DNA of 64,000 nucleotides from Tachypleus tridentatus. Lineage: Eukaryota; Arthropoda; Merostomata; Xiphosura; Limulidae. Shown here piece by piece: positions 11,170 to 23,030 of this stretch. The notes under the pieces were generated by a model. It did no database searches. It had not been told where the DNA came from and was given only the letters and a program-made list of their open reading frames with translations. Every line of letters begins with the position of its first letter. Positions within the stretch are counted from its first letter, which is position 1. The position numbers were made by a program, and so were the translations under genes. The DNA lies in NCBI RefSeq assembly GCF_004210375.1, contig NC_134833.1, positions 25,486,063-25,550,062 on the forward strand, in the 5' to 3' direction.

Positions 11170-11700
11170 ACTTAGAACGTTACTACACTATGTACAAAAA
11201 CAGTACTCTTGGAAACTTAGAACATTACATACACAGCGTACAACAACGGTACTTTTGTACTCTTGAAAACTTAGAACATTACATACACAGCGTACAACAA
11301 CGGTACTTTTGTACTCTTGAAAACATAGGACGTTACATACACTCTGTACAACAACGGTACTTTTGTACTCTTGAAAACTTAGGACGTTACATACACTGTG
11401 TACAACAACGGTACTTTTGTACTCTTGAAAACTTAGGACGTTACATACACTGTGTACAACAACGGTACTTTTGTACTCTTGAAAACATAGGACGTTACAT
11501 ACACTCTGTACAACAACGGTACTTTTGTACTCTTGGGCATTTAAGATGTTAGGTGTACAGTGTACTACAACAGTACTATTGAGAATATAACGTGTTACGT
11601 ATACTGAGTACAACAACAGTACTGTTGAGGCCTTAACTTCTTACGAAAACGGTGTACAACAGCAGTACTATTGAGCACATAATATGTTAGGTATACGGTG
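11170..11700. repeat. 54-bp minisatellite, about ten units
   Basis: The core units (11215-11535) repeat every 54 bp with GTACAACAACGGTAC and TTTGTACTCTTG. Outer units decay at both ends. Since 54 is 18 codons, both strands stay open and give 18-residue repeats (plus strand NLEHYIHSVQQRYFCTLE). With no start context, signal or splice sites, I treat those frames as by-products. Confidence 0.9.
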
Positions 11701-12380
11701 TCGTTAAAAGTGAAAGTGTGTGAAAAACTTGACTACTCATGTATCAATGAAACTTGACCTTATCTAAGTAAAATGAGTCAGAGCACTATTACGTTTCTAG
11801 CAAATCAACGACTGCTGAAAAAACCTGAATTATTAGACTTAAACATACTTTTACTTATAAATAGTGCCACACTTGTAATTATAAACACACTTTTACTTGT
11901 AATTAGTGTTACATTTGTGATTCTAAATATATTTTACTTGTAATTAATGCTACACTGATTATTCTAAATATACTTTTACTTGTAATTAATCCTACACTAA
12001 TGAATCTAAATATACTTTTACTTATAATTAGTGTTACATTGATAATTCTAAATATACTTTTATTTGTAATTAGTGCTACACTTGAGATTTAAATATACTT
12101 TTACTTATTATTAGTGCTAACCTTGAGATTCTAAAAATACTTTTATTTGTAATTAGTGCTACACTTGTGAATCTAAACATATTTTTACTAGTAGTTAGTG
12201 CTACGCTTGTGATTCTAAAAATACTTTTGCTTGTACTTTGTACTTAGTGCCACACTTATAATTCTAAATGTACTTTTACTTGTAATTAGCGTTACATTTG
12301 TGATTCTAAACATATTTTCTTTTAGTTAGTGCTACACTTATAATTCTAAATATACATTTACTTTTAATTAGTGCTACACT

Positions 12381-14340
12381 TGTGATTCTAAAAATACTTT
12401 TACTTGTAATTAGTGCTACACTTCTAAATCTAAACATATTTTACTTGTAATTACAGCTACACTTACGATTCTAAATATAATTCTATTTGTAAATAGTGCT
12501 ACATTTATTATTCTAAATATAATTTTACTTGTAATTAGTGCTACACTTGTGATTCTAAAAATATTTTTATTCTAATTAATGCTACACTTATAATTCTAAA
12601 TGTAATTTTACTTGTAAGTAGTGCTACACTTGTGATTCTAAAAATGCTTTTACTTGTAATAAGTGCTACACTTATGATTCTATAAAATACTTTTACTTCT
12701 AATTAGTGATACAGTTGTGATTCTAAATATACTTTTACTTGTAATTAGTGCTACATTTGTAAATCTAAACATATTTTTACTTGTAATTACAGCGACACTT
12801 ATGATTCTAAACATACTTCTATGTGTAAGTAGTGCTACATTTATATTCTAAATAGAATTTTACTTCTAATTACTACTACACTTATGATTCTAAAGATAAT
12901 TTTACTTCTAAGTAGTGCTACACCTGTGATTCTAAAAATGCTTTTACATGTAATTAGTGCTAGAGTTGTGATTCTAAATATACTTTTACTTATATTTATT
13001 GCTACCCTTGAGATTATAAAAATAATTTACTTGCAATTAGTGCTAAACTTGTAAATCTAAACATATTTTCACTTGTAATTACAGCTACACTTATGATTCT
13101 AAATATAATTCTATTTGTAAGTAGTGGTACATTTACTCTTCTAAATATACTTTTATTTGTAATTAGTGCTACATTTACTCTTCTAAATATGCTTTTATTT
13201 GTAATTAGTGCTGCACTTGTGATTCTAAATATGCTTTTATTTGTAATTAGTGCTACACTCGTGATTCTCAAAATATTTTTAATTCTAATTACTGCTTCAC
13301 TTATGATTCTAAATATAATTTTACTTGTAAGTAGTGCTACACTTATAATTATAAAAATACTTTTACTTGTAATTAGTGCTACATTTGTGATTCTAAATAT
13401 ACTTTTACTTATATTTACTGCTACCCTTGAAATTCTAAAAATACCTTTACTAGTAATTGGTGCTACACTTGTAAATCAAAAGATATTTTAACTTGTAATT
13501 GCTGCTACACTTCTGATTCTTAATATAATTTTACTTGTAAGTAGTACTACACTTGTGATTCTAAATGTCCTTTTACTTGTAATTAGTGTTACATTTGTGT
13601 TTCTAAACATATTTTAATTAGTGCTACACTTATGATTCTAAATATACATTTACTTGTGATTAGTGCTGCACTTGTGATTCTAAATATACTTTTACTTGTA
13701 ATTATTGCTACATTTGTTATTCTAAAAGTAGTTTTACTTGTAATTAATGTCACATTTGTGATTCTGAACATATTTCAATTCTAATTACTGCTACACTTAT
13801 GATTCTAAATATAATTTTACTTGTAATTAGCGCTGCACTTATGAATCTAAACATATTTTACTTATAATTAGTGCTCCACTTGTGATTGTAAATATTCTTT
13901 CCTTTTAATTAGTTCTACACTTGTGATTCTAAAAATACTTTTACTTGTAATTAGTGCTACGCTTGTGATTCTAAATATACTTTGACTTGTAATTAGTGCT
14001 ACACTTGTGATTTAAATATACTTTTACTTATATTTATTACTACCCTTGAGATTCTAAAAATATTTCTAATTCTAATTACTGCTACACTTATGATTCTAAA
14101 TATAATTTTACTTGTAAGTAGTGCTACACTTATGATTCCAAAAATAGTTTTACTTGTAATTAGTGCTACATTTGTGATTCTAAATATACTTTTACTTATA
14201 TTTACTGCTACCCTTGAAATTCTAAAAATACCTTTACTAGTAATTAGCGCTACACTTGTGAATCGAAACATATTTTTACTACTAATTAGTGCTACGCTTG
14301 TGATTATAAAAATAATTTTATTTGTAATTAGTTCTACACT
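12381..14340. repeat. 1,960-bp higher-order unit, copy 1
   Basis: This block recurs at an offset of exactly 1,960 bp with only scattered single-base differences, whereas neighbouring 42-bp monomers within it are far more diverged. Upstream of about 12379 the match falls to ordinary monomer similarity. Confidence 0.88.
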
Positions 14341-16300
14341 TGTGATTCTAAAAATACTTTTACTTGTAATTAGTGCTACACTTCTAAATCTAAACATATT
14401 TTACTTGTAATTACAGCTACAATTACGATTCTAAATATAATTCTATTTGTAAATAGTGCTACATTTATTATTCTAAATATAATTTTACTTGTAATTAGTG
14501 CTACACTTGTGATTCTAAAAATATTTTTATTCTAATTAATGCTACACTTATAATTCTAAATGTAATTTTACTTGTAAGTAGTGCTACACTTGTGATTCTA
14601 AAAATGCTTTTACTTGTAATAAGTGCTACACTTATGATTCTATAAAATACTTTTACTTCTAATTAGTGATACAGTTGTGATTCTAAATATACTTTTACTT
14701 GTAATTAGTGCTACATTTGTAAATCTAAACATATTTTTACTTGTAATTACAGCGACACTTATGATTCTAAACATACTTCTATGTGTAAGTAGTGCTACAT
14801 TTATATTCTAAATAGAATTTTACTTCTAATTACTACTACACTTATGATTCTAAAGATAATTTTACTTCTAAGTAGTGCTACACTTGTGATTCTAAAAATG
14901 CTTTTACATGTAATTAGTGATAGAGTTGTGATTCTAAATATACTTTTACTTATATTTATTGCTACCCTTGAGATTATAAAAATAATTTACTTGCAATTAG
15001 TGCTAAACTTGTAAATCTAAACATATTTTCACTTGTAATTACAGCTACACTTATGATTCTAAATATAATTCTATTTGTAAGTAGTGGTACATTTACTCTT
15101 CTAAATATACTTTTATTTGTAATTAGTGCTACATTTACTCTTCTAAATATGCTTTTATTTGTAATTAGTGCTGCACTTGTGATTCTAAATATGCTTTTAT
15201 TTGTAATTAGTGCTACACTCGTGATTCTCAAAATATTTTTAATTCTAATTACTGCTTCACTTATGATTCTAAATATAATTTTACTTGTAAGTAGTGCTAC
15301 ACTTATAATTATAAAAATACTTTTACTTGTAATTAGTGCTACATTTGTGATTCTAAATATACTTTTACTTATATTTACTGCTACCCTTGAAATTCTAAAA
15401 ATACCTTTACTAGTAATTGGTGCTACACTTGTAAATCAAAAGATATTTTAACTTGTAATTGCTGCTACACTTCTGATTCTTAATATAATTTTACTTGTAA
15501 GTAGTACTACACTTGTCATTCTAAATGTCCTTTTACTTGTAATTAGTGTTACATTTGTGTTTCTAAACATATTTTAATTAGTGCTACACTTATGATTCTA
15601 AATATACATTTACTTGTGATTAGTGCTGCACTTGTGATTCTAAATATACTTTTACTTGTAATTATTGCTACATTTGTTATTCTAAAAGTAGTTTTACTTG
15701 TAATTAATGTCACATTTGTGATTCTGAACATATTTCAATTCTAATTACTGCTACACTTATGATTCTAAATATAATTTTACTTGTAATTAGCGCTGCACTT
15801 ATGAATCTAAACATATTTTACTTATAATTAGTGCTCCACTTGTGATTGTAAATATTCTTTCCTTTTAATTAGTTCTACACTTGTGATTCTAAAAATACTT
15901 TTACTTGTAATTAGTGCTACGCTTGTGATTCTAAATATACTTTGACTTGTAATTAGTGCTACACTTGTGATTTAAATATACTTTTACTTATATTTATTAC
16001 TACCCTTGAGATTCTAAAAATATTTCTAATTCTAATAACTGCTACACTTATGATTCTAAATATAATTTTACTTGTAAGTAGTGCTACACTTATGATTCCA
16101 AAAATAGTTTTACTTGTAATTAGTGCTATATTTGTGATTCTAAATATACTTTTACTTATATTTACTGCTACCCTTGAAATTCTAAAAATACCTTTACTAG
16201 TAATTAGCGCTACACTTGTGAATCGAAACATATTTTTACTACTAATTAGTGCTACGCTTGTGATTATAAAAATACTTTTATTTGTAATTAGTGCTACACT
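14341..16300. repeat. 1,960-bp higher-order unit, copy 2
   Basis: Near-identical copy of 12381-14340. Encoded by-product frames at 13014-13271 and 14974-15231 are the same in both copies. Identity breaks just after about 16300, where the sequence reads TGTAAATCTAAACAT instead of TGTGATTCTAAAAAT. Confidence 0.88.
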
Positions 16301-19300
16301 TGTAAATCTAAACATATTTTTACTTGTAATTACAGCTACACTTATGATTCTAAATATAATTTTATTTGTAATGTAAGTAGTGCTACATTTATTATACTAA
16401 ATATATTTTTACTTGTACTTAGTGCTACGCTTGTGATTCTAAAAATACTTTTACTTGTAATTAGTTCTACACTTATGATTCTAAATATACTTTTACTTGT
16501 AATTAGTGCTACACTTGTGATTCTTAAAATATTTTAATTCTAATTACTGCTACACTTATGATTCTAAATATAATTTTACTTCTAAGTAGTGCTACACTTG
16601 TGATTCTAAAAATGCTTTTACTTGTATTTAGTGCTACACTTGTGCTTCTAAAAATACTTTTACTTGTAATTAATGCTACACTCGTGATTCTAAAAATATT
16701 TTTAATTCTAATTACTGCTACACTTATGATACTAAATATAATTTTACTTCTAAGTAGTCCTGCACTTATGATTCTAAAAATGTTTTACTTGTAATGAGTG
16801 CTAGACTTATGATTCTAAAAATACTTTTAGTTGTAATTAGTGCTAGAGTTGTGATTCTAAATATAATTCTATTTGTAAGTAGTGCTACGTTGCCTATTCT
16901 AAATATACTTTTACTTGTAATTAGTGCAACACTTGTGATTCTCAAAATATTTTTAATTCTAATTACTGCTACACTTATGATTCTAAATATAATTTTACTT
17001 GTAAGTAGTGCTACACTTCTGATTCTAAATATACTTTTACTTGTAATTAGTGCTACACTTTGATTATAAAAATATTTAAATTCTAATTACTGCTGCACTT
17101 ATGATTCTAAATATAATTTTACTTGTAATTAGTGTTACATTTGTGATTCTAAAAATATTTTAATTAGTGCTGCACTTATGATTCTAAATATACATTTACT
17201 TGTGATTAGTGCTACACTTGTGATTCTAAATATACTTTTATTTGTAATTACTTCTACACTTTTGATTCTAAAAATACTTTTAGTTGTAATTAATGCTACA
17301 TTTGTGATTCTGAACATATTTCAATTCTAATTACTGCTACACTTATGATTTTAAATATAATTTTACTTGTAATTAGCGCTACACTTATGAATCAAAACAT
17401 ATTTTACTTATAATTAGTGCTCCACTTGTGATTGTAAATATTCTTTTCTTTTAATTAGTGCTACACTTGTGATTCTAAAAATACTTTATATGTAATTAGT
17501 GCGACGCTTGTGATTCTAAATATACTTTTACTTGTAATTAGTGCAATAGTTGTGATTCTAAATATACTTTTACTTATAGTTAGTTCTACCCTTGAGATTA
17601 TAAAAATAATTTACTTGCAATTACTGCTACACTTGTGAATCTAAACACATTTTTACTACTACTTAGTGCTACACTTATTGTTCTAAATGTACTTTTACTT
17701 GTAGTTAGTGTTACATTTGTGATTCTAAACATATTTACTTGTAATTAGTGCTACACTTATAATTCTAAATATACATTTACTTGTAATTAGCGCTACACTT
17801 ATGAATCTAAACATATTTTACTTATAATTAGTGTTCCACTTGTGATTGTAAATATTCTTTCCTTTTAATTAGTGCTACATTTGTGATTCTAAACATATTT
17901 TAATTCTAATAACTGCTACACTTATGATTCTAAATATAATTGTACTTGTAATTAGTGCTATATTTATGATTCTATATATGCTTTTACTTATAATTAGTGT
18001 TACCCTTGAGATTCCAAAAATACTTTTACTTGTAATTAGTGCTACACTTGTAAATCTAAACATATTTTTACTTGTAATTACAGCTACACTTATGATTCTA
18101 AATATAATTCTATGTGTAAGTAGTACTACATCTATTATTATAAATATACTTTTACTGTAATTAGTGCTACGCTTGCTATTCTAAAAATACTTTTACTTGT
18201 AATTAATGCTACACTCGTGATTCTAAAAATATATTAATTCTAATTACTGCTACCATTATGATTCTAAATGTACTTTTATTTGTAATTAGTGTTACATTTG
18301 GGATTCTAAAAATATTTTTAATTCTAATTCCTGCTACACTTATGATTCTAAATATAATTTTACTTGTAAGTAGTGCTACACTTCTGATTCTAAAAATGAT
18401 TTTATTTGTAATGACTACTACACCTTTAATTCTAAAAATACTTTAACTTGTAATTAGTGCTACACTTGTGATGTAAATATACTTTTACTTATATTTAGTG
18501 CTACCCTTGAGATTATAAAAATACTTTCACTTGCAATTAGTGCTACACTTGTAAATCTAAACATATTTTTACTTGTAATTACAGCTACACTTATGATTTT
18601 AAAAATACTTTTACCTGTAATCAGTTCTACATTTGTTATTCTAAATATACTTTTACTTATAATTAATGCTACCCTGGAGATTTTAAAAATACTTTTATTT
18701 GTAATTAGTACTACACTTGTGAATCTAAACATATTTTTACAAGTAATTAGTGCTACGATTGTGATTATAAAAATACTTTTACTTGTAATTAGTGCTAAAT
18801 TATGATTCTAAATATAATTCTATTTGTAAGTAGTGCTACATTTATTATTCTAAATATACTTTTACTTCTAATTAATGCTACACTTGTGATTCTCAAAATA
18901 TTCTTAATTTTAATTATTGCTACACTTATGATTCTAAAGATATTTTAACTTGTAATTACTGCTACACTTCTGATTCTAAATATAATTTTACTTGTAAGTA
19001 GTACTACACTTTGGATTCTAAATGTCCTTTTACTTGTAATTAGTGTTACATTTGTGTTTCTAAACATATTTTAATTAGTGCTACACTTATGATTATAAAT
19101 ATACATTTACTTGTGATTAGTGCTGCACTTGTGATTCTAAATATACATTTACTTGTGATTAGTGCTGCACTTGTGATTCTAAATATACTCTTACTTGTAA
19201 TTAGTGCTACATTTGTTATTCTAAAAATACTTTTACTTGTAATTAATGCTACATTTGTGATTTTGAACATATTTCAGTTCTAATTACTACTACACTTATG

Positions 19301-20213
19301 ATTCTAAATACAATTTTACTTGTAATTAGCGCTGCACTTATGAATCTAAACATATTTTACTTATAATTAGTGCTCCACTTGTGATTGTAAATATTCTTTC
19401 CATTTAATTAGTTCTACACTTGTGATTCTAAAAATACTTTTACTTGTAATTAGTGCAACTCTTGAGATTCTAAATTTATTTTTAATTTTAATTACTGCTG
19501 CACTTGTGATTCTAAATATAATTTTACTTGTAATTTGTGCTACATTTGTTATTCTATATGTGCTTTTACTTGTAATTACTGCTACATTTACGATTCTAAA
19601 TATACTTTTGCTTGTAATTAATGTTACATTTGTGATTCTAAACATATTTTGACTGGTAATTAGTTCTACACTTATGGTTCTAAATATAATTTTACTTGTA
19701 AGTAGTGCTACATTTATTTTTCTAAATATACTTTTACTTGTAATCAGTGCAACACTTGTGATTCTAAAAATACTTTTATTGTAATTAGTGCTACACTTGT
19801 GAATCTAAAAATATTTTTAATTCTAATTACTGCTACACTTATGATTCTAAAAATATTTTAATTCTAATTACTGCTACACTTATGATTCTAAATATTATTT
19901 TACTTGTAAGTAGTGCTACACTTATGATTCTAAATATAATTTTACTTGTAAGTAGTGCTACACTTGTTATTCTAAATGTACTTTTACTTGTAATTAGTGC
20001 TACATTTATTTTTCTAAATATACTTTTACTTGTAATTAATGCTACACTCGTGATTCTAAAAATATTTTTAATTGTAATTACTACTACACTTATGATTCGA
20101 AATGTAATTTTACTTTAAGTAGTGCTACACTTGTGATTCTATAAAATACTTTTACTTGTAAGGGGTGCCACATTTGTGATTCTAAACATATTTTACTTAT
20201 AATTAGTACTACA

Positions 20214-20480
20214 CTTCGAATAAAAGTTCGTGTTTGTCGTTTTCCAATAAAAGTTCATGTGCTTGTTTCCTTCCAATAAAAGTACGTTTGTTTATTACCT
20301 TCAAATAAAAGTACCTCTGTATGTTATACTCCAATAAAAATACGTGTGTTTGTTATCTTCCAATAAAAGTACGTGTATTTCTTATCTTCTAATAAAAGCA
20401 TGCGTAATTGCTATCTTCCAATAAAAGTACGTGTGTTTGTTATCTTCCAATGAAAGTATGTGTGTTTGTTATCTTCCAAT
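20214..20480. repeat. about 29-bp minisatellite, each unit with AATAAA
   Basis: About nine units of the form CTTCCAATAAAAGTACGTG plus TGTTTGTTAT, directly abutting the 42-bp satellite. All but the last one or two units contain AATAAA on the plus strand, the canonical polyadenylation hexamer. Confidence 0.88.
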
Positions 20481-21360
20481 TTCCAAAACCCTCATCATTG
20501 CAAACTTGCACGTTTTCACAGGGTTTCAACACGATCGATTAAAAATTTGAAACTGACAAAAGCAATAAAAAACGAAACGAATGACATATTATGTAGAAAT
20601 AACGTTAGACTATGTAAAAATATAGAATGGAACCGTGTCTCAGATTAGTTTTTATTGTCTTATTATCATAAAGTAATGACAAAACGTCCTCAATCTATTT
20701 GCATATTAAAATATTCTAAAACTAGTAATAAAGAGACCCCTGTCAACTGGGTAAAATATAGTATTAAGTGAATTTTATTTATTCATTTATAAGAAGAAAC
20801 TTTTGACTTTTTTGTCACGTTTTTTCTTTCTTTTCCATTTCGTATTTAAAATAAAAGATAATAAAATGTCAACATTGAATAATATTTGATTCGATGAATG
20901 CCTAAATTATCAGGTTTGTACTCTTAAAGAGTTAAGCTGATAAATGTATTTTTGTCACTTCGTGTTAACATTCTTCATGAACGTATGTTTAGAATGCTAA
21001 ATGTTTTATACTAACGACATAAATTCTTTTAATAACACTGTCAGTCTGTTTTATTTACTCGTGACCGACTGCAGTCCAGTGGTTAACAAGTCGGCCCATG
21101 ATCTGAGGTTTCATGTCCCATATTTTGTGGTTATAGGTAATAAGCTATCAGAATAGTGTAAGTTCCAACTGATCGGTCTAACACAATAGCCCAAGTGTTG
21201 ATGATGGGTTGCAACGACAAGCTGTCTGCCATGTAGTCTATCATTTAGTTATCTAACATTTAGTTCTATAATACGTCAGTTTGAGTTTCCATACCAGCTG
21301 TTGGTATAGCACAGGTGGTCTATTTGTGCTTAATAATATTTACAAAAATAGTTGACAGAT
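20481..21360. other. no gene recognised
   Basis: AT-rich DNA. A weak tRNA-like stretch at about 21055-21130 (AGTCCAGTGGTTAACAAG) may be a decayed SINE head. The open frame at 20460-20648 starts inside the minisatellite and is not convincing. Confidence 0.4.
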
Positions 21361-21636
21361 TGTTTGTTTTTGTTGAATTTCGCACTAAGCTACTCGAGGG
21401 TTATCTGTGCTAGCCGTCCCTAATTTAAAAGTGTAAGACTAGAGGGAAGGCAGCTAGTCATCACCACCCACCGCCAACTTTTGGGTTACTCTTGTACCAA
21501 CAAATAGAAGGATTGACCGTCACACAAAAACGCCCCCACGGCTGAAACGGCGAGCATGTTTGGCGCGACGGGGATGCGAACCCACGCCCCTCAGATTACG
21601 ACTCGCACGCCTTAACACGCTTGGCCATGCCGGGCC
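21361..21636 (-). mobile_element. SINE family A
   Basis: Full-length minus-strand copy from GAATTTCGCACTAAGCTACTC to CTTGGCCATGCCGGGCC. It keeps the body blocks AACGCCCCCACGGCTGAAA and GGATGCGAACCCACG. Confidence 0.88.
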
Positions 21637-22170
21637 AAGTTAACATAATTTCAATATATCCTGTAATGAAAAATAAATCATTATATTTTGTTTTTATATT
21701 TTGTCGAAGATCTAAGTGAATAATTTTCTTTTACATAGCAAATATTGTCACAGTTTTCACTATGTTTTATAAAGATTTCACACTTTATATGTTTGTAACT
21801 TTCAACTTTGGTTTACAGCATCAGATACAAAAATTAAGTAAGTATGAATTTATGTTGTAGATAACAGGAGGTTTTTATCTCAGACACCTTTCACTTCATA
21901 GTTAGTACTTTAAGATAAAAAAGTAAAACATCTTCATTGTTAATATAGTATAAATGAACGTATTTATTATAAGTAAACTGTGAACAAATGTTCTTATTGG
22001 TTAATTAAAAGACTACTAAATATCGCTATTTTCGTTTAGGTGGAATAAATGAACATTGGTTCCTGCTATTGGTTGCAACCACTTAACATTAATATTTGTT
22101 ATCGGCTAGAGCTAGTGTAGTGATGTTTATGTTTCTATTCAACGTCATTTTTTGAAAGTCGTTTAGAATC

Positions 22171-22196
22171 TAGGAAGTGAAATACATTCACCGAGT
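22171..22196 (+). repeat. 26-bp exact repeat, copy 1
   Basis: Begins TAGGAAGTGAAATACATTCA and ends CCGAGT. Identical to 23543-23568, and the preceding 30 bp also align loosely (TTTGAAAGTCGTTTAGAATC against TTGGAATTTCGTTCAGACTG). May be part of a dispersed repeat or a duplicated regulatory segment. Confidence 0.7.
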
Positions 22197-22622
22197 CAAT
22201 ATTTGCTATTGGCCTAAGCTAGTTAGTGCACAAGTACTTATGTGTTATTTGCCACAACTACACAGTATAGCTAGAGTATATTAGTTAAAACTACTAAATA
22301 TGTCAATAGAAAAATACTTTTATAAATCAGACGTTTTTAACAACTGACTATGCATTGAAGATTGTCATAGTTTCACAACGTGAAAAACAAGTACATTTTC
22401 AAGTTAATAATAGAAAGATCTTTAGTTTCTTGAAAATGACTTGTAAAAAAGTAAAATCAGTGCAAATGTATCATACATTTTCTAACATTTATGATAAAAA
22501 ATAAAACATATTACATTATCCTAAGTTTTCGTATCGCCAATGTTTATTGCGTTTAGCGTAACACTATGAAAATAATACTTATATCTGTATTTTATCTCTT
22601 TCAATTATACAATAAGCATCTC

Positions 22623-23030
22623 TTAAGGTATTACTTACCTCTGTTTTGTAAGTTTATCATCTCTGTATTTCTTAGCTTTGTTTAATAAGATTATCATCTC
22701 AGTATTTCTTACCTCTGTTTAATAAGTTTATCATCTCTGGATTTCTTACCTCTGTTTAATAAGTTTATCATCTCTATATTTCTTAGCTTTGTTCAATAAG
22801 ATTATCATAACTGTATTTCTTATCTCTGTTTAATAAGTTTATCATCTCTGTATTTCTTGCCTCTGTTTTGTAATTTTATCTCATTCTTACCTCTGTTTTG
22901 TAAGTTTATCGTATCGTCTCTATTTCTTGACAGTGCTTCATAAGTTTATGATCTCTCTGCTTCTTACCTCTCTTTCATAAGTTTATCTTCTTCTTACCTC
23001 TGTTTCATAAGTTTATAAGTTTTCTTACGC
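22623..23030. repeat. 37-bp minisatellite, about ten units
   Basis: Units carry CTTACCTCTGTTTAATAAG and TTTATCATCTCTGTATTT with a 37-bp step (for example 22681 to 22718). The 3' units shorten and lose the middle. Confidence 0.85.

Larger units (their letters stand above)
11830..20213. repeat. 42-bp satellite, about 200 diverged units
   Basis: The monomer has the blocks GATTCTAAATATACTTTTAC and TTGTAATTAGTGCTACAC, 42 bp in total. Units differ from each other by point changes and small indels over about 8.4 kb. The period equals 14 codons, so many open frames appear on both strands, encoding hydrophobic repeats such as ILNILLLVISATLV (plus) and FRITSVALITSKSI (minus). They start and stop wherever a unit gains a stop or indel, so they are not supported as genes. 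A recent 1,960-bp duplication lies inside (see 12381 and 14341). Confidence 0.92.

Noticed and set aside
11188-11616. 142-residue minus-strand and 120-residue plus-strand repeat proteins
   Set aside because: By-product of a 54-bp minisatellite (18 codons). No start context, signal or splice support.
13014-19652. Many hydrophobic open frames on both strands (60-132 residues)
   Set aside because: They are the 42-bp satellite translated. Limits follow random stops, and the same peptides arise on both strands and in every copy.
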